DNA of 64,000 nt from Protula sp. h YS-2021 (GCA_949752745.1 OX457029.1:44936500-45000499); one strand, 5' to 3'; shown: positions 50,801 through 63,187, numbered from the stretch's first letter. Notes: generated by a model from the sequence alone, not told the origin. Translations and numbers: made by a program.

Positions 50801-53800
50801 CCTTGACCTCCTCCGTCATGGTCAAGGTCAAAAACCGGAAGTTGACCATTATCTCGAAAACGGTTAGAGATAGAGCGATTTTGAGTTTATTTTCGACCCT
50901 TTGGGCCTAAAAGACGTTATATAAAAGGCACCTTGGTGACCTTGACCTCCTCTGTCATGGTCAAGGTCAAAAACCGGAAGTTGACCATTATCTCGAAAAC
51001 GGTTAGAGATAGAGCGATTTTGAGCTTATTTTCGACCCTTTGAGCCTAAAAGACGTTATATAGGAGGTACCTCGGTGACCTTGACCTCCTCCGTCATGGT
51101 CAAGGTCAAAAACCGGAAGTTGACCATTATCTCGAAAACGGTTAGAGATAGAGCGATTTTGAGCTTATTTTCGACCCTTTGGGCCTAAAATACGTTATAG
51201 AAGAGGTAACTCGGTGACCTTGACCTCCTCTGTCATGGTCAAGGTCAAAAACCGGAAGTTGACCATTATCTCGAAAACGGTTAGAGATAGAGCGATTTTG
51301 AGCTTATTTTCGACCCTTTGGGCCTAAAAGACGTTATCTAAGAGGTACCTCGGTGACCTTGACCTCCTCTGTCATGGTCGAGTTGACTATTATCTCGAAA
51401 ACGCTTAGAGATAGAGCGATTTTGAGCTTATTTTCGACCCTTTGGGCCTAAAAGACGTTATATAGGAGGTACCTCGGTGACCTTGACCTCCTCCGTCATG
51501 GTCAAGGTCAAAAACCGGAAGTTGACCATTATCTCGAAAGCGGTTAGAGATAGAGCGATTTGGAGCTTATTTTCGACCCTTTGGGCCTAAAAAAAGTTAT
51601 ATAAGAGCTACCTCGGTGACCTTGACCTCCTCTGTCAAGGGCAAGGTCAAAAACCGGAAGTTGACCATTATCTCGAAAACGGTTAGAGGTAGAGCGATTT
51701 TGAGCTTATTTTCGACCCTTTGGGCCTAAAAGACGTTATATAAGAGGTACCTCGGTGATCTTGACCTCCTCCGTCATGGTCAAGGTCAAAAACCGGAAGT
51801 TGACCATTATCTCGAAAACGGTTAGAGATAGAGCGATTTTGAGTTTATTTTCGACCCTTTGGGCCTAAAAGACGTTATATAAAAGGTACCTTGGTGACCT
51901 TGACCTCCTCTGTCATGGTCAAGGTCAAAAACCGGAAGTTGACCATTATCTCGAAAACGGTTAGAGATAGAGCGATTTTGAGCTTATTTTCGACCCTTTG
52001 GGCCTAAAAGACGTTATCTAAGAGGTACCTCGGTGACCTTGACCTCCTCTGTCATGGTCGAGTTGACTATTATCTCGAAAACGCTTAGAGATAGAGCGAT
52101 TTTGAGCTTATTTTCGACCCTTTGGGCCTAAAAGACGTTATCTAGGAGGTACCTCGGTGACCTTGACCTCCTCTGTCATGGTCAAGGTCAAAAACCGGAA
52201 GTTGACCATTATCTCGAAAACGGTTAGAGATAGAGCGATTTTGAGCTTATTTTCGACCCTTTGGGCCTAAAAGACGTTATATAAGAGGTACCTCGGTGAC
52301 CTTGACCTCCTCTGTCATGGTCAAGGTCAAAAACAGGAGGTTGACCATTATCTCGAAAACGGTTAGAGATAGAGCGATTTTGAGCTTATTTTCGACCCTT
52401 TGGGCCTAAAAGACGTTATATAAAAGGTACCTCGGTGACCTTGATCTCCTCTGTCATGGTCAAGGTCAAAAACCGGAAGTTGACCATTATCTCGAAAACG
52501 GTTAGAGATAGATTGATTTTGAGCTTATTTTCGACCCTTTGGGCCTAAAAGACGGTATATAGGAGGTACCTCGGTGACCTTGACCCCCTCCGTCATGGTC
52601 AAGGTCAAAAACCGGAAGTTGACCATTATCTCGAAAACGGTTAGAGATAGAGCGATTTTATGCTTATTTTCGACCCTTTGGGCCTAAAAGACGTTATTTA
52701 AGAGGTACCTCGGTTACCTTAACCTCCTCTGTCATGGTCAAGGTCAAAAACCGGAAGTTGACCATTATCTCGAAAACGGTTAGAGATAGAGCGATTTTGA
52801 GCTTATTTTCGACCCTTTGGGCCTAAAAGACGTTATATAGGAGGTACCTCGGTGACCTTGACCTCCTCCGTCATGGTCAAGGTCAAAAACCGGAAGTGGA
52901 CCATTATCTCGAAAACGGTTAGAGATAGAGCGATTTTGAGCTTATTTTCGACCCTTTGGGCCTAAAAGACGTTATATAAGAGGTACCTCGGTGACCTTGA
53001 CCTCCTCCGTCATGGTCAAGGTCAAAAACCGGAAGTTGACCATTATCTCGAAAACGGTTAGAGATAGAGCGATTTTGAGTTTATTTTCGACCCTTTGGGC
53101 CTAAAAGACGTTATATAAAAGGCACCTTGGTGACCTTGACCTCCTCTGTCATGGTCAAGGTCAAAAACCGGAAGTTGACCATTATCTCGAAAACGGTTAG
53201 AGATAGAGCGATTTTGAGCTTATTTTCGACCCTTTGAGCCTAAAAGACGTTATATAGGAGGTACCTCGGTGACCTTGACCTCCTCCGTCATGGTCAAGGT
53301 CAAAAACCGGAAGTTGACCATTATCTCGAAAACGGTTAGAGATAGAGCGATTTTGAGCTTATTTTCGACCCTTTGGGCCTAAAATACGTTATAGAAGAGG
53401 TAACTCGGTGACCTTGACCTCCTCTGTCATGGTCAAGGTCAAAAACCGGAAGTTGACCATTATCTCGAAAACGGTTAGAGATAGAGCGATTTTGAGCTTA
53501 TTTTCGACCCTTTGGGCCTAAAAGACGTTATCTAAGAGGTACCTCGGTGACCTTGACCTCCTCTGTCATGGTCGAGTTGACTATTATCTCGAAAACGCTT
53601 AGAGATAGAGCGATTTTGAGCTTATTTTCGACCCTTTGGGCCTAAAAGACGTTATATAGGAGGTACCTCGGTGACCTTGACCTCCTCCGTCATGGTCAAG
53701 GTCAAAAACCGGAAGTTGACCATTATCTCGAAAGCGGTTAGAGATAGAGCGATTTGGAGCTTATTTTCGACCCTTTGGGCCTAAAAAAAGTTATATAAGA

Positions 53801-56800
53801 GCTACCTCGGTGACCTTGACCTCCTCTGTCAAGGGCAAGGTCAAAAACCGGAAGTTGACCATTATCTCGAAAACGGTTAGAGGTAGAGCGATTTTGAGCT
53901 TATTTTCGACCCTTTGGGCCTAAAAGACGTTATATAAGAGGTACCTCGGTGATCTTGACCTCCTCCGTCATGGTCAAGGTCAAAAACCGGAAGTTGACCA
54001 TTATCTCGAAAACGGTTAGAGATAGAGCGATTTTGAGTTTATTTTCGACCCTTTGGGCCTAAAAGACGTTATATAAAAGGTACCTTGGTGACCTTGACCT
54101 CCTCTGTCATGGTCAAGGTCAAAAACCGGAAGTTGACCATTATCTCGAAAACGGTTAGAGATAGAGCGATTTTGAGCTTATTTTCGACCCTTTGGGCCTA
54201 AAAGACGTTATATAGGAGGTACCTCGGTGACCTTGACCTCCTCCGTCATGGTCAAGGTCAAAAACCGGAAGTTGACCATTATCTCGAAAACGGTTAGAGA
54301 TAGAGCGATTTTGAGCTTATTTTCGACCCTTTGGGCCTAAAATACGTTATAGAAGAGGTACCTCGGTGACCTTGACCTCCTCTGTCATGGTCAAGGTCAA
54401 AAACCGGAAGTTGACCATTATCTCGAAAACGGTTAGAGATAGAGCGATTTTGAGCTTATTTTCGACCCTTTGGGCCTAAAAGACGTTATCTAAGAGGTAC
54501 CTCGGTGACCTTGACCTCCTCTGTCATGGTCGAGTTGACTATTATCTCGAAAACGCTTTTGAGCTTATTTTCGACCCTTTGGGCCTAAAAGACGTTATAT
54601 AGGAGGTACCTCGGTGACCTTGACCTCCTCTGTCATGGTCAAGGTCAAAAACCGGAAGTTGACCATTATCTCGAAAACGGTTAGAGATAGAGCGATTTGG
54701 AGCTTATTTTCGACCCTTTGGGCCTAAGAAAAGTTATATAAGAGCTACCTCGGTGACCTTGACCTCCTCTGTCAAGGGCAAGGTCAAAAACCGGAAGTTG
54801 ACCATTATCTCGAAAACGGTTAGAGGTAGAGCGATTTTGAGCTTATTTTCGACCCTTTGGGCCTAAAAGACGTTATATAAGAGGTACCTCGGTGACCTTG
54901 ACCTCCTCCGTCATGGTCAAGGTCAAAAACCGGAAGTTGACCATTATCTCGAAAACGGTTAGAGGTAGAGCGATTTTGAGCTTATTTTCGACCCTTTGGG
55001 CCTAAAAGACGTTCTATAAGAGGTACCTCGGTGACCTTGGCCTCCTCTGTCATGGTCAAGGTCAAAAACCGGAAGTTGACCATTATCTCGAAAACGGTTA
55101 GAGATAGAGCGATTTTGAGCTTATTTTCGACCCTTTGGGCCTAAAAGACGTTATATAGGAGGTACCTCGGTGACCTTGACCTCCTCCGTCATGGTCAAGG
55201 TCAAAAACCGGAAGTTGACCATTATCTCGAAAACGGTTAGAGATAGAGCGATTTTGAGCTTATTTTCGACCCTTTGGGCCTAAAAGACGTTCTATAAGAG
55301 GTACCTCGGTGACCTTGGCCTCCTCTGTCATGGTCAAGGTCAAAAACCGGAAGTTGACCATTATCTCGAAAACGGTTAGAGGTAGAGCGATTTTGAGCTT
55401 ATTTTCGACCCTTTGGGCCTAAAAGACGTTATATAGGAGGTACCTCGGTGACCTTGACCTCCTCCGTCATGGTCAAGGTCAAAAACCGGAAGTTGACCAT
55501 TATCTCGAAAACGGTTAGAGATAGAGCGATTTTGAGCTTATTTTCGACCCTTTGGGCCTAAAATACGTTATAGAAGAGGTACCTCGGTGACCTTGACCTC
55601 CTCTGTCATGGTCAAGGTCAAAAACCGGAAGTTGACCATTATCTCGAAAACGGTTAGAGATAGAGCGATTTTGAGCTTATTTTCGACCCTTTGGGCCTAA
55701 AAGACGTTATCTAAGAGGTACCTCGGTGACCTTGACCTCCTCTGTCATGGTCGAGTTGACTATTATCTCGAAAACGCTTTTGAGCTTATTTTCGACCCTT
55801 TGGGCCTAAAAGACGTTATATAGGAGGTACCTCGGTGACCTTGACCTCCTCTGTCATGGTCAAGGTCAAAAACCGGAAGTTGACCATTATCTCGAAAACG
55901 GTTAGAGATAGAGCGATTTGGAGCTTATTTTCGACCCTTTGGGCCTAAGAAAAGTTATATAAGAGCTACCTCGGTGACCTTGACCTCCTCTGTCAAGGGC
56001 AAGGTCAAAAACCGGAAGTTGACCATTATCTCGAAAACGGTTAGAGGTAGAGCGATTTTGAGCTTATTTTCGACCCTTTGGGCCTAAAAGACGTTATATA
56101 AGAGGTACCTCGGTGACCTTGACCTCCTCCGTCATGGTCAAGGTCAAAAACCGGAAGTTGACCATTATCTCGAAAACGGTTAGAGGTAGAGCGATTTTGA
56201 GCTTATTTTCGACCCTTTGGGCCTAAAAGACGTTCTATAAGAGGTACCTCGGTGACCTTGGCCTCCTCTGTCATGGTCAAGGTCAAAAACCGGAAGTTGA
56301 CCATTATCTCGAAAACGGTTAGAGATAGAGCGATTTTGAGCTTATTTTCGACCCTTTGGGCCTAAAAGACGTTATATAGGAGGTACCTCGGTGACCTTGA
56401 CCTCCTCCGTCATGGTCAAGGTCAAAAACCGGAAGTTGACCATTATCTCGAAAACGGTTAGAGATAGAGCGATTTTGAGCTTATTTTCGACCCTTTGGGC
56501 CTAAAAGACGTTCTATAAGAGGTACCTCGGTGACCTTGACCTCCTCTGTCATGGTCAAGGTCAAAAACCGGAAGTTGACCATTATCTCGAAAACGGTTAG
56601 AGATAGAGCGATTTTGAGCTTATTTTCGACCCTTTGGGCCTAAAAGACGTTATATAGGAGGTACCTCGGTGACCTTGACCTCCTCCGTCATGGTCAAGGT
56701 CAAAAACCGGAAGTTGACCATTATCTCGAAAACGGTTAGAGATAGAGCGATTTTGAGTTTATTTTTGACCCTTTGAGCCTGAAAGACGTTATATAAAAGG

Positions 56801-58540
56801 TACCTCGGTGACCTTGGCGTTCTCTGTCATGGTCAAGGTCAAAAACCGGAAGTTGACCATTATCTCGAAAACGGTTAGAGATAGAGCGATTTTGAGTTTA
56901 TTTTCGACCCTTTGGACCTAAAAGACGTTATATAATAGGTACCTCGGTGACCTTGACCTCCTCCGTCGTAGTCTAGGTCATAAAACCGGAAGTTGACCAT
57001 TATCTCGAAAACGGTTAGAGATAGAGCGATTTTGAGCTTATTTTCGACCCTTTGGGCCTAAAATACGTTATATAAGAGGTAACTCGGTGACCTTGACCTC
57101 CTCTGTCATGGTCAAGGTCAAAAACCGGAAGTTGACCATTATCTCGAAAACGGTTAGAGATAGAGCGATTTTGAGCTTATTTTCGAGCCTTTGGGCCTAA
57201 AAGACGTTATCTAAGAGGTACCTCGGTGACCTTGACCTCCTCTGTCATGGTCGAGTTGACTATTATCTCGAAAACGCTTAGAGATAGAGCGATTTTGAGC
57301 TTATTTTCGACCCTTTGGGCCTAAAAGACGTTATATAGGAGGTACCTCGGTGACCTTGACCTCCTCCGTCATGGTCAAGGTCAAAAACCGGAAGTTGACC
57401 ATTATCTCGAAAACGGTTAGAGAAAGAGCGATTTGGAGCTCATTTTCGACCCTTTGGGCCTAAAAGACGTTATATAAGAGCTACCTCGGTGACCTTGACC
57501 TCCTCTGTCAAGGGCAAGGTCAAAAACCGGAAGTTGACCATTATCTCGAAAACGGTTAGAGGTAGAGCGATTTTGAGCTTATTTTCGACCCTTTGGGCCT
57601 AAAAGACGTTATATAAGAGGTACCTCGGTGACCTTGACCTCCTCCGTCATGGTCAAGGTCAAAAACCGGAAGTTGACCATTATCTCGAAAACGGTTAGAG
57701 GTAGAGCGATTTTGAGCTTATTTTCGACCCTTTGGGCCTAAAAGACGTTCTATAAGAGGTACCTCGGTGACCTTGGCCTCCTCTGTCATGGTCAAGGTCA
57801 AAAACCGGAAGTTGACCATTATCTCGAAAACGGTTAGAGAGAGAGCGATTTTGAGCTTATTTTCGACCCTTTGGGCCTAAAAGACGTTATATAGGAGGTA
57901 CCTCGGTGACCTTGACCTCCTCCGTCATGGTCAAGGTCAAAAACCGGAAGTTGACCATTATCTCGAAAACGGTTAGAGATAGAGCGATTTTGAGCTTATT
58001 TTCGACCCTTTGGGCCTAAAATACGTTATAGAAGAGGTACCTCGGTGACCTTGACCTCCTCTGTCATGGTCAAGGTCAAAAACCGGAAGTTGACCATTAT
58101 CTCGAAAACGGTTAGAGATAGAGCGATTTTGAGCTTATTTTCGACCCTTTGGGCCTAAAAGACGTTATATAGGAGGTACCTCGGTGACCTTGACCTCCTC
58201 CGTCATGGTCAAGGTCAAAAACCGGAAGTTGACCATTATCTCGAAAACGGTTAGAGATAGAGCGATTTTGAGCTTATTTTCGACCCTTTGGACCTAAAAG
58301 ACGTTATATAATAGGTACCTCGGTGACCTTGACCTCCTCCGTCGTAGTCTAGGTCATAAAACCGGAAGTTGACCATTATCTCGAAAACGGTTAGAGATAG
58401 AGGGATTTTGAGCTTATTTTCGATCCTTTGGTCCTAAGAGACGTTATATCAGAGGTACCTCGGTGACCTTGACCTCCTCCATCATGGTCAAGGTCATAAA
58501 CCGGAAGTTGTCCATTATCTGAAAAACGGTTAGAAAACTG
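47806..58540 (+). repeat. 139-bp satellite array, about 77 monomers
   Basis: Head-to-tail monomers. Starts measured at 47,953, 48,092 and 48,231 give a period of 139. Each unit reads in order: 'ttgaccattatctcgaaaac', 'ggttagagatagagcgattt', 'tgagcttattttcgaccctt', 'tgggcctaaaagacgttata', 'aggtacctcggtgaccttga', 'cctcctccgtcatggtcaag', 'gtcaaaaaccggaag'. TGACCTTGACC and GGTCAAGGTCA form an 11-bp inverted pair with an 11-base spacer. About eight units lack the segment between 'catggtc' and 'gttgac'. Because 139 is not a multiple of three, every stop is hit in every frame and no long reading frame survives. Confidence 0.97.
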
Positions 58541-58707
58541 AATTTGATTATTTGAGATTACATTATATTTACTTCGATGTCCTTGTTCATGATAATAATT
58601 CGGAAGGTGACAATTATGTGGAAAGACTGAAAAATGTGTCTTTGACCAGATAGATTGTACCATTGCAAGTGGGTGTCATTTCGCTACGTGTAGCGAAATT
58701 CGGTCTA

Positions 58708-59204
<497 letters not shown>

Positions 59205-59890
59205 AATTCTGACTTGCAAACTGGGTATAAGTTTGTAGTTTTTCTGGAAGTCCCTGCCTTTTCTCTTTTTTCTTCTCTTTTTTCCAGAAAACTCTACACT
59301 ATTTGTCATAGAAAGACAAAATTTAACACAAGTGTAGAGGATGACAAGGTCTCGGCGAATCAGCGATGTTTTTACCCTCAACGTTCATGGGCAAATTGAG
59401 GTCAAAGTAATTTTTTTTACAAAACGGTTTCCAGAAAACTACTTCTAGATTTTGACTCAGCGGAGCTTCATACTTGGTACAATTATAGAAAATCATCATT
59501 CTCTGTGAAACCGCAAATATTTAACCTTGACCTTTGAGGTCAAGGTCAAAGTGAGGTCGAAATATTTTTCAAAACGCCTCTTTATCACGAAAGATTTTGA
59601 TAAATGTTCACCACGAGCGATTTTGAGCTCAGTTTCGATCCTTTGGGCCTAAACGACGTTACATAAGAGATATCTCGGTGACCTTGAATTTCTTGGTCAC
59701 GGTCAAGGTCAAAAACCGGAAGTTGACTATTATCTCGAAAACGGTTAGAGATACAACGATTTTGAGCTGAAAAAAACGTTACGTAAGAGGGACCTCGGTG
59801 ACCTTGACTTTCTCGGTCACGGTCAAGGTTAAAAACCTGAAGTTAACCATTATCTCAACAACGGTTAGAGGGCCAAAACGGCGATAAAGA
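59205..59890 (+). repeat. Sibling element with two or three monomers
   Basis: Same order as 47,264-47,953: 'acttgcaaactgggtataag', 'ccagaaaactctacacta', 'ggtttccagaaaactact', 'aggtcaaggtcaaagtgagg', then two to three diverged 139-bp-type monomers. This is an unexpanded copy of the element that became the satellite. Confidence 0.8.
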
Positions 59891-59930
59891 AGGGGTCCTT
59901 CTCAGTCATAATTTAATAAAAAATATTTTC

Positions 59931-60856
59931 TTGAGTGGTTTCTGTAAGTGGGTCATTCCGCTATCTATGATATTCGGTCAGTTAAAAGTCCAGTTTCTCC
60001 AAGCTCTTTCAATTTTTCGGTATTACTATACATGCAAACTCAGCTTCAAAAGCAGATACAAGGACCGATACAAGATACATCACCCCCAAAAACCAAGAGC
60101 TCAGAGTCAATGTCTTCCAGGAAACGGGACACTTCGGCTACTATATTCTCGCCCATCCGCAACCGAGACGCAGGCTTCTTTACCCGTCTCCATTCCGGAG
60201 GCGACATTAACTCCACAGCTGTTTGCACCTACCCCGAAGGTGTTCGACCGACGACCTGAGTAGTGGTGAGTGAGGAAGAGTTTACGGGATTGAGCCGATG
60301 AATAGGGGCTCTCCCACGCTCAGACTTCGCCTCTCGCCATCGTTCCTCTTAACAAGGACAAACCGATCTAGATGTTTTCTATAGATCGAGATTCTTGCAC
60401 CGCGATCAATCTCAAGCTGGCGATCGATCTTCGAACGGCGCAGGGCCGAGAAGAACCATGCGGAGACGGATCCGATACGAACCGGAAGATCGCCCTTTCA
60501 TTTGGTACCCACTCTTGCAATGGCAGAGCCTTTTGGGAGAATCCGCAGCGGCAGGAAGACGACCGATTCGTACTCGTACCCCTCCGGACTGAATGTCTCA
60601 ACCAGAGGACAGATCTTCGTCTCCGGCAGGTCACAGAGAATGTGCCGTTCAGAGAAGATACTCAAGAGACCGATCGGTTAATCCAGGTGTAGTGCGGCAC
60701 ACCTTCTGCGGACAAGGATGTCCTGTCCATCCTGATGACGTCACAAAACGCTCCTCCAGAACTCGTTTGTTGCGTTGTCGATCTGCGAGGGCATTATTAA
60801 TGTACAGAAGTCGTTGGCACACGATAATAATAAAATTCAAGTATTTCATTATATGA
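59931..60856 (+). other. Possible decayed coding region, unidentified
   Basis: GC-richer than the surroundings, with overlapping open frames on the plus strand. One (59,931-60,263) is rich in Pro, Ser and Thr; another, in pieces from 60,395 to 60,856, is rich in Arg and Ser (RSRSP-like). No domain is recognised, and no single frame runs through. It could be a decayed gag-like region of a retroelement or the remains of a gene next to the compact cluster; the evidence is weak. Confidence 0.25.
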
Positions 60857-61749
60857 GAATCTCAGTGACCGTTTGCCCTTGGTAGAGCTTCCATTGACTG
60901 GGTGGTCGGGGTGGATTAGGCAGGTATCGGTAAAATAGACCTACGTGCACGGACAAGTTCATGGATAACCTTGGTAATCCTGGACTAACGACACGTGGTA
61001 CCATTAGCCAACATAGGTTATTTCTGTCAAGGTGGTTCATCTATTGGTAATGGTATACTTCTTGGTTCCCCATCCTTGGTAGGTGATGGCCATCGTAATT
61101 CTTGGTAAACATGAGTTATTCTGGTCCAACGTTGGTTGTTTTGTGATATGTTGTTATCTGTATGCATGTTTTTCGTGTCCTTTCTTCCCGATTAAAAGAA
61201 GCGGAATCGATTAATAAGACTTTCATTTGCTTTTTTTTAAGATTCAGCACTGATGATACTTCGTAAGAGTATTTCGTAATTTGCAAAGAAATTGTTTCTT
61301 ACTCAGTTTAGAATTCGGATTTTTTGCGAAGTAAAATTGAGGCTTTATTACGTAAAACGAGCTTTTACGAGCTAAAGCGTCATTGGCCCTCTCCACTTTT
61401 CGGGGGATTCTCCCACTCTCCACCAGTCAGCGTATGTTTGTCTTATTTAGGATGACGGAAAGGGAATTGGAAGAAAATTGAACTACTTCCCGCTGTCTCC
61501 TGATTGATATATCAGATTGATCAAGAGTATTCGAATTGCAGTAAAAAAGAATTGTTTCTGTTTTGCGTGAATACAACAGATATGAAAGGAAACCGATACA
61601 AAAGTGGATACCGCGAATTAAGCTTTTAATCGCAGAACTTCGTTTTGCGAAAGAAAACGTCAGTTTAACAATTGTGCTGTTTTAAACTTGGATCTCGCCA
61701 CTCGATGGATATCTAACCAATTATAAATGTCATTTTCATTTATAAGTAG
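60857..61749. other. Gene-free stretch with TTGGTA reiterations
   Basis: From 60,885 to 61,135 'cttggta' or 'ttggtaa' recurs about seven times at irregular spacing, a very diverged repeat. The rest is AT-rich without features. Confidence 0.4.
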
Positions 61750-62124
61750 GGGAGAAACGGGGGTTCTAAAACAGGAAGTGACGTCAAGTTGACGTCACAT
61801 GGTGTTTTAGAACCCCCACGGGGGTTTTAAAACAGTGACGTCATATTGACGTCATATTAACGTCATATTGACGTCATATGGTTATCATATGGTTATCATA
61901 TGGTTACCATATGGTTACCATATGGACGTCATAATGACGTCACGTGGTGTTTTGATAGCCCCATGGGGTTTTTAAAACAGTGACGTCATTTTGACGTGAT
62001 CTAGACGTGTTATGGAGGTGATATGGAGGTGATATAGAGGTGATATGGAGGTGATATGAACGTCATATGAACGTCATATGAACGTCATATGAACGTCATA
62101 TGAACGTCATAATGACGTAATATG
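61750..62124. promoter_or_regulatory. TGACGTCA array in 11-bp units with hairpins
   Basis: Seven exact TGACGTCA octamers (starting 61,779, 61,790, 61,836, 61,847, 61,869, 61,935, 61,981) plus many one-base variants. Two blocks (about 61,843-61,941 and 62,007-62,120) are tandem 11-bp units such as atattgacgtc, atatggttatc, gtgatatggag and gtcatatgaac. Before each block is a hairpin: gttttagaacccccac/gggggttttaaaac at about 61,803-61,833 and a similar one at about 61,947-61,979. Each hairpin is flanked by TGACGTCA. TGACGTCA is the CREB/ATF binding site. Function as enhancer or replication region is inference. Confidence 0.8.
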
Positions 62125-62192
62125 GAGAGTGGGCGGCCATTCAAACGGGCGGCCATTCAAACAACCATTCAAACGGGTGACCATTTTTTTTA
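62125..62192. repeat. Short GGCCATTCAAACGG repeats
   Basis: Three to four imperfect units of 'ggccattcaaacgg' follow the 11-bp array directly and end in a T run. Confidence 0.8.
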
Positions 62193-62271
62193 AGCATTTC
62201 CCACACTCTCATGCATACACATACATACTAACACCATGACACGATTAGCGCTTATTTCAGTATCAGTGGTG

Positions 62272-62287
62272 GGCTCTTAAAAGAGCC
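62272..62287 (-). terminator. Histone-type 3' stem-loop of the RING gene
   Basis: Minus strand reads GGCTCTTTTAAGAGCC, a six-base-pair stem with a UUUA loop, identical in form to the 3' element of replication-dependent histone mRNAs. It starts 41 bases after the stop codon, is preceded by ACTAACATCT (three bases away) and followed by CACCA and TGAAATAA (62,252-62,259). No AATAAA is seen. Confidence 0.85.
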
Positions 62288-62327
62288 AGGAGATGTTAGT
62301 TTTTCTCCTGCTGCTACCGGTCCCGGT

Positions 62328-62879
62328 TTAAAAGAATGTCACAATGTCCTGCACTGGCCTACTGCAATGTGTGAGCTGTTGCCCGTTGAACAAAAAGTGG
62401 TCCCCTCGCATGCCGCAGGTAAAGCACCTCACAGAGTAGCGGTCATTTAGCGCCAGCAGTTGAGTCCAGTGCGCCGCGCAGACCAGGCACATTTGATGGT
62501 TGCACTCAGACAGCACCCGGTCTGGGGAGATCATACACCCACATCCTGGGCAAATATCCAAGTCTTGCTGGAGGAAGAATCTCCCCCAGGCCGGGTACTC
62601 TTCTTCTTCCATCCGCGAAGGTATTGACTCCCCTAGCATCATCGTTCTAAAGAACGCTTCATCATAGTGACCAGCCTCTATATCTCTGAGCCTCTTTCCA
62701 ATCGTGACTTGACGGTTGTACAGGACGGGCACGCACATGATGGATCCATGAACCGGGTCCGGCAGCAGCTGGAAGAAGTAGACTCTTTCTGGCGGTGTCT
62801 GTGGCTGTGTGACAGGCAGGTGAAGTTCTCTAACTTCAGCAATGGTGCGAGCATCATGTAACCCGAAGAAGCACTCCAT
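62328..62879 (-). CDS. RING-HC finger protein, intronless
   Basis: 183-residue protein, likely a ubiquitin E3 ligase acting in nucleus or cytosol. The C-terminal third carries a complete C3HC4 RING: Cys110-x2-Cys113, Cys126-x-His128-x2-Cys131-x2-Cys134, then Cys152-x2-Cys155. Residues 1-100 show no known domain; an acidic patch EEEE lies at 91-94. The frame extends 18 codons further up to 62,933, but those codons contain the TATA box (GTATATAA) and the likely start site, so the ATG at 62,879 is preferred. It is single-exon and divergent from the cysteine-rich gene at 63,188. It shares with it a TATA box, a very short leader and a histone-type 3' end. Small RING proteins are common in large DNA viruses, including oyster herpesvirus, so a virus-derived origin is possible but unproved. 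Confidence 0.85.
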   Translation of the reverse strand: MECFFGLHDARTIAEVRELHLPVTQPQTPPERVYFFQLLPDPVHGSIMCVPVLYNRQVTIGKRLRDIEAGHYDEAFFRTMMLGESIPSRMEEEEYPAWGRFFLQQDLDICPGCGCMISPDRVLSECNHQMCLVCAAHWTQLLALNDRYSVRCFTCGMRGDHFLFNGQQLTHCSRPVQDIVTFF

Positions 62880-62896
62880 GTTGACGGAAGCGAGTG

Positions 62897-62930
62897 TGAG
62901 CCCAAACTGAAATGAGCATGGGTTATATAC
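62897..62930 (-). promoter_or_regulatory. TATA box and initiator of the RING gene
   Basis: Minus strand TATATAA at 62,929-62,923. A YYANWYY-type initiator TCACACT has its A at 62,897, 32 bases downstream. Predicted leader of about 18 bases before the ATG. Confidence 0.7.
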
Positions 62931-62950
62931 CACCTGAAGTCAGGATCGGA

Positions 62951-63109
62951 CCCCCCCCCCCATGCAGTCGCCCTAAAATCAGGACCCCCCCCCCTAGCCG
63001 ACCTAAACTCAGGACCCCCCCCCCCCCGTGCAGTTGACCTAAAGTCAGGACCCCCCCCCCCCCCGGGATAGCACGAAGTACTTGCATTAAGTAAGGACCC
63101 CCCCCCCCA
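62951..63109. repeat. Five C tracts in the divergent promoter
   Basis: Five runs of 10-14 C, spaced 31-46 bases, each preceded by 'tcagga' or 'taagga', with 'gacctaaa'-type sequence between them. It lies between two divergent TATA boxes. Confidence 0.92.
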
Positions 63110-63141
63110 TCAGCATATAATGCGAGGATGTTCGCTAGTAG

Positions 63142-63172
63142 TATATAAAGGTGGGTTACAGCTGCATTATCA
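63142..63172 (+). promoter_or_regulatory. TATA box and start region of the cysteine-rich gene
   Basis: TATATAAAG at 63,142, with a TCA at 63,170-63,172, 30 bases downstream. Predicted leader of about 16 bases to the ATG at 63,188. Confidence 0.7.
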
Positions 63173-63187
63173 AACAAAAGCAGCAAG

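Noticed and set aside
47806..58540. CRISPR-like array
   Set aside because: Monomers are contiguous and lack unique spacers; the host is eukaryotic. It is a satellite.
59931..60856. Confident assignment as a DIRS- or gag-type retroelement
   Set aside because: Only composition (Pro/Ser/Thr, then Arg/Ser) suggests it; no reverse transcriptase or recombinase motif is present.
62880..62933. Longer N-terminus of the RING protein starting at 62,933
   Set aside because: Those codons overlap the TATA box and predicted start site; the ATG at 62,879 follows the initiator at the usual distance.
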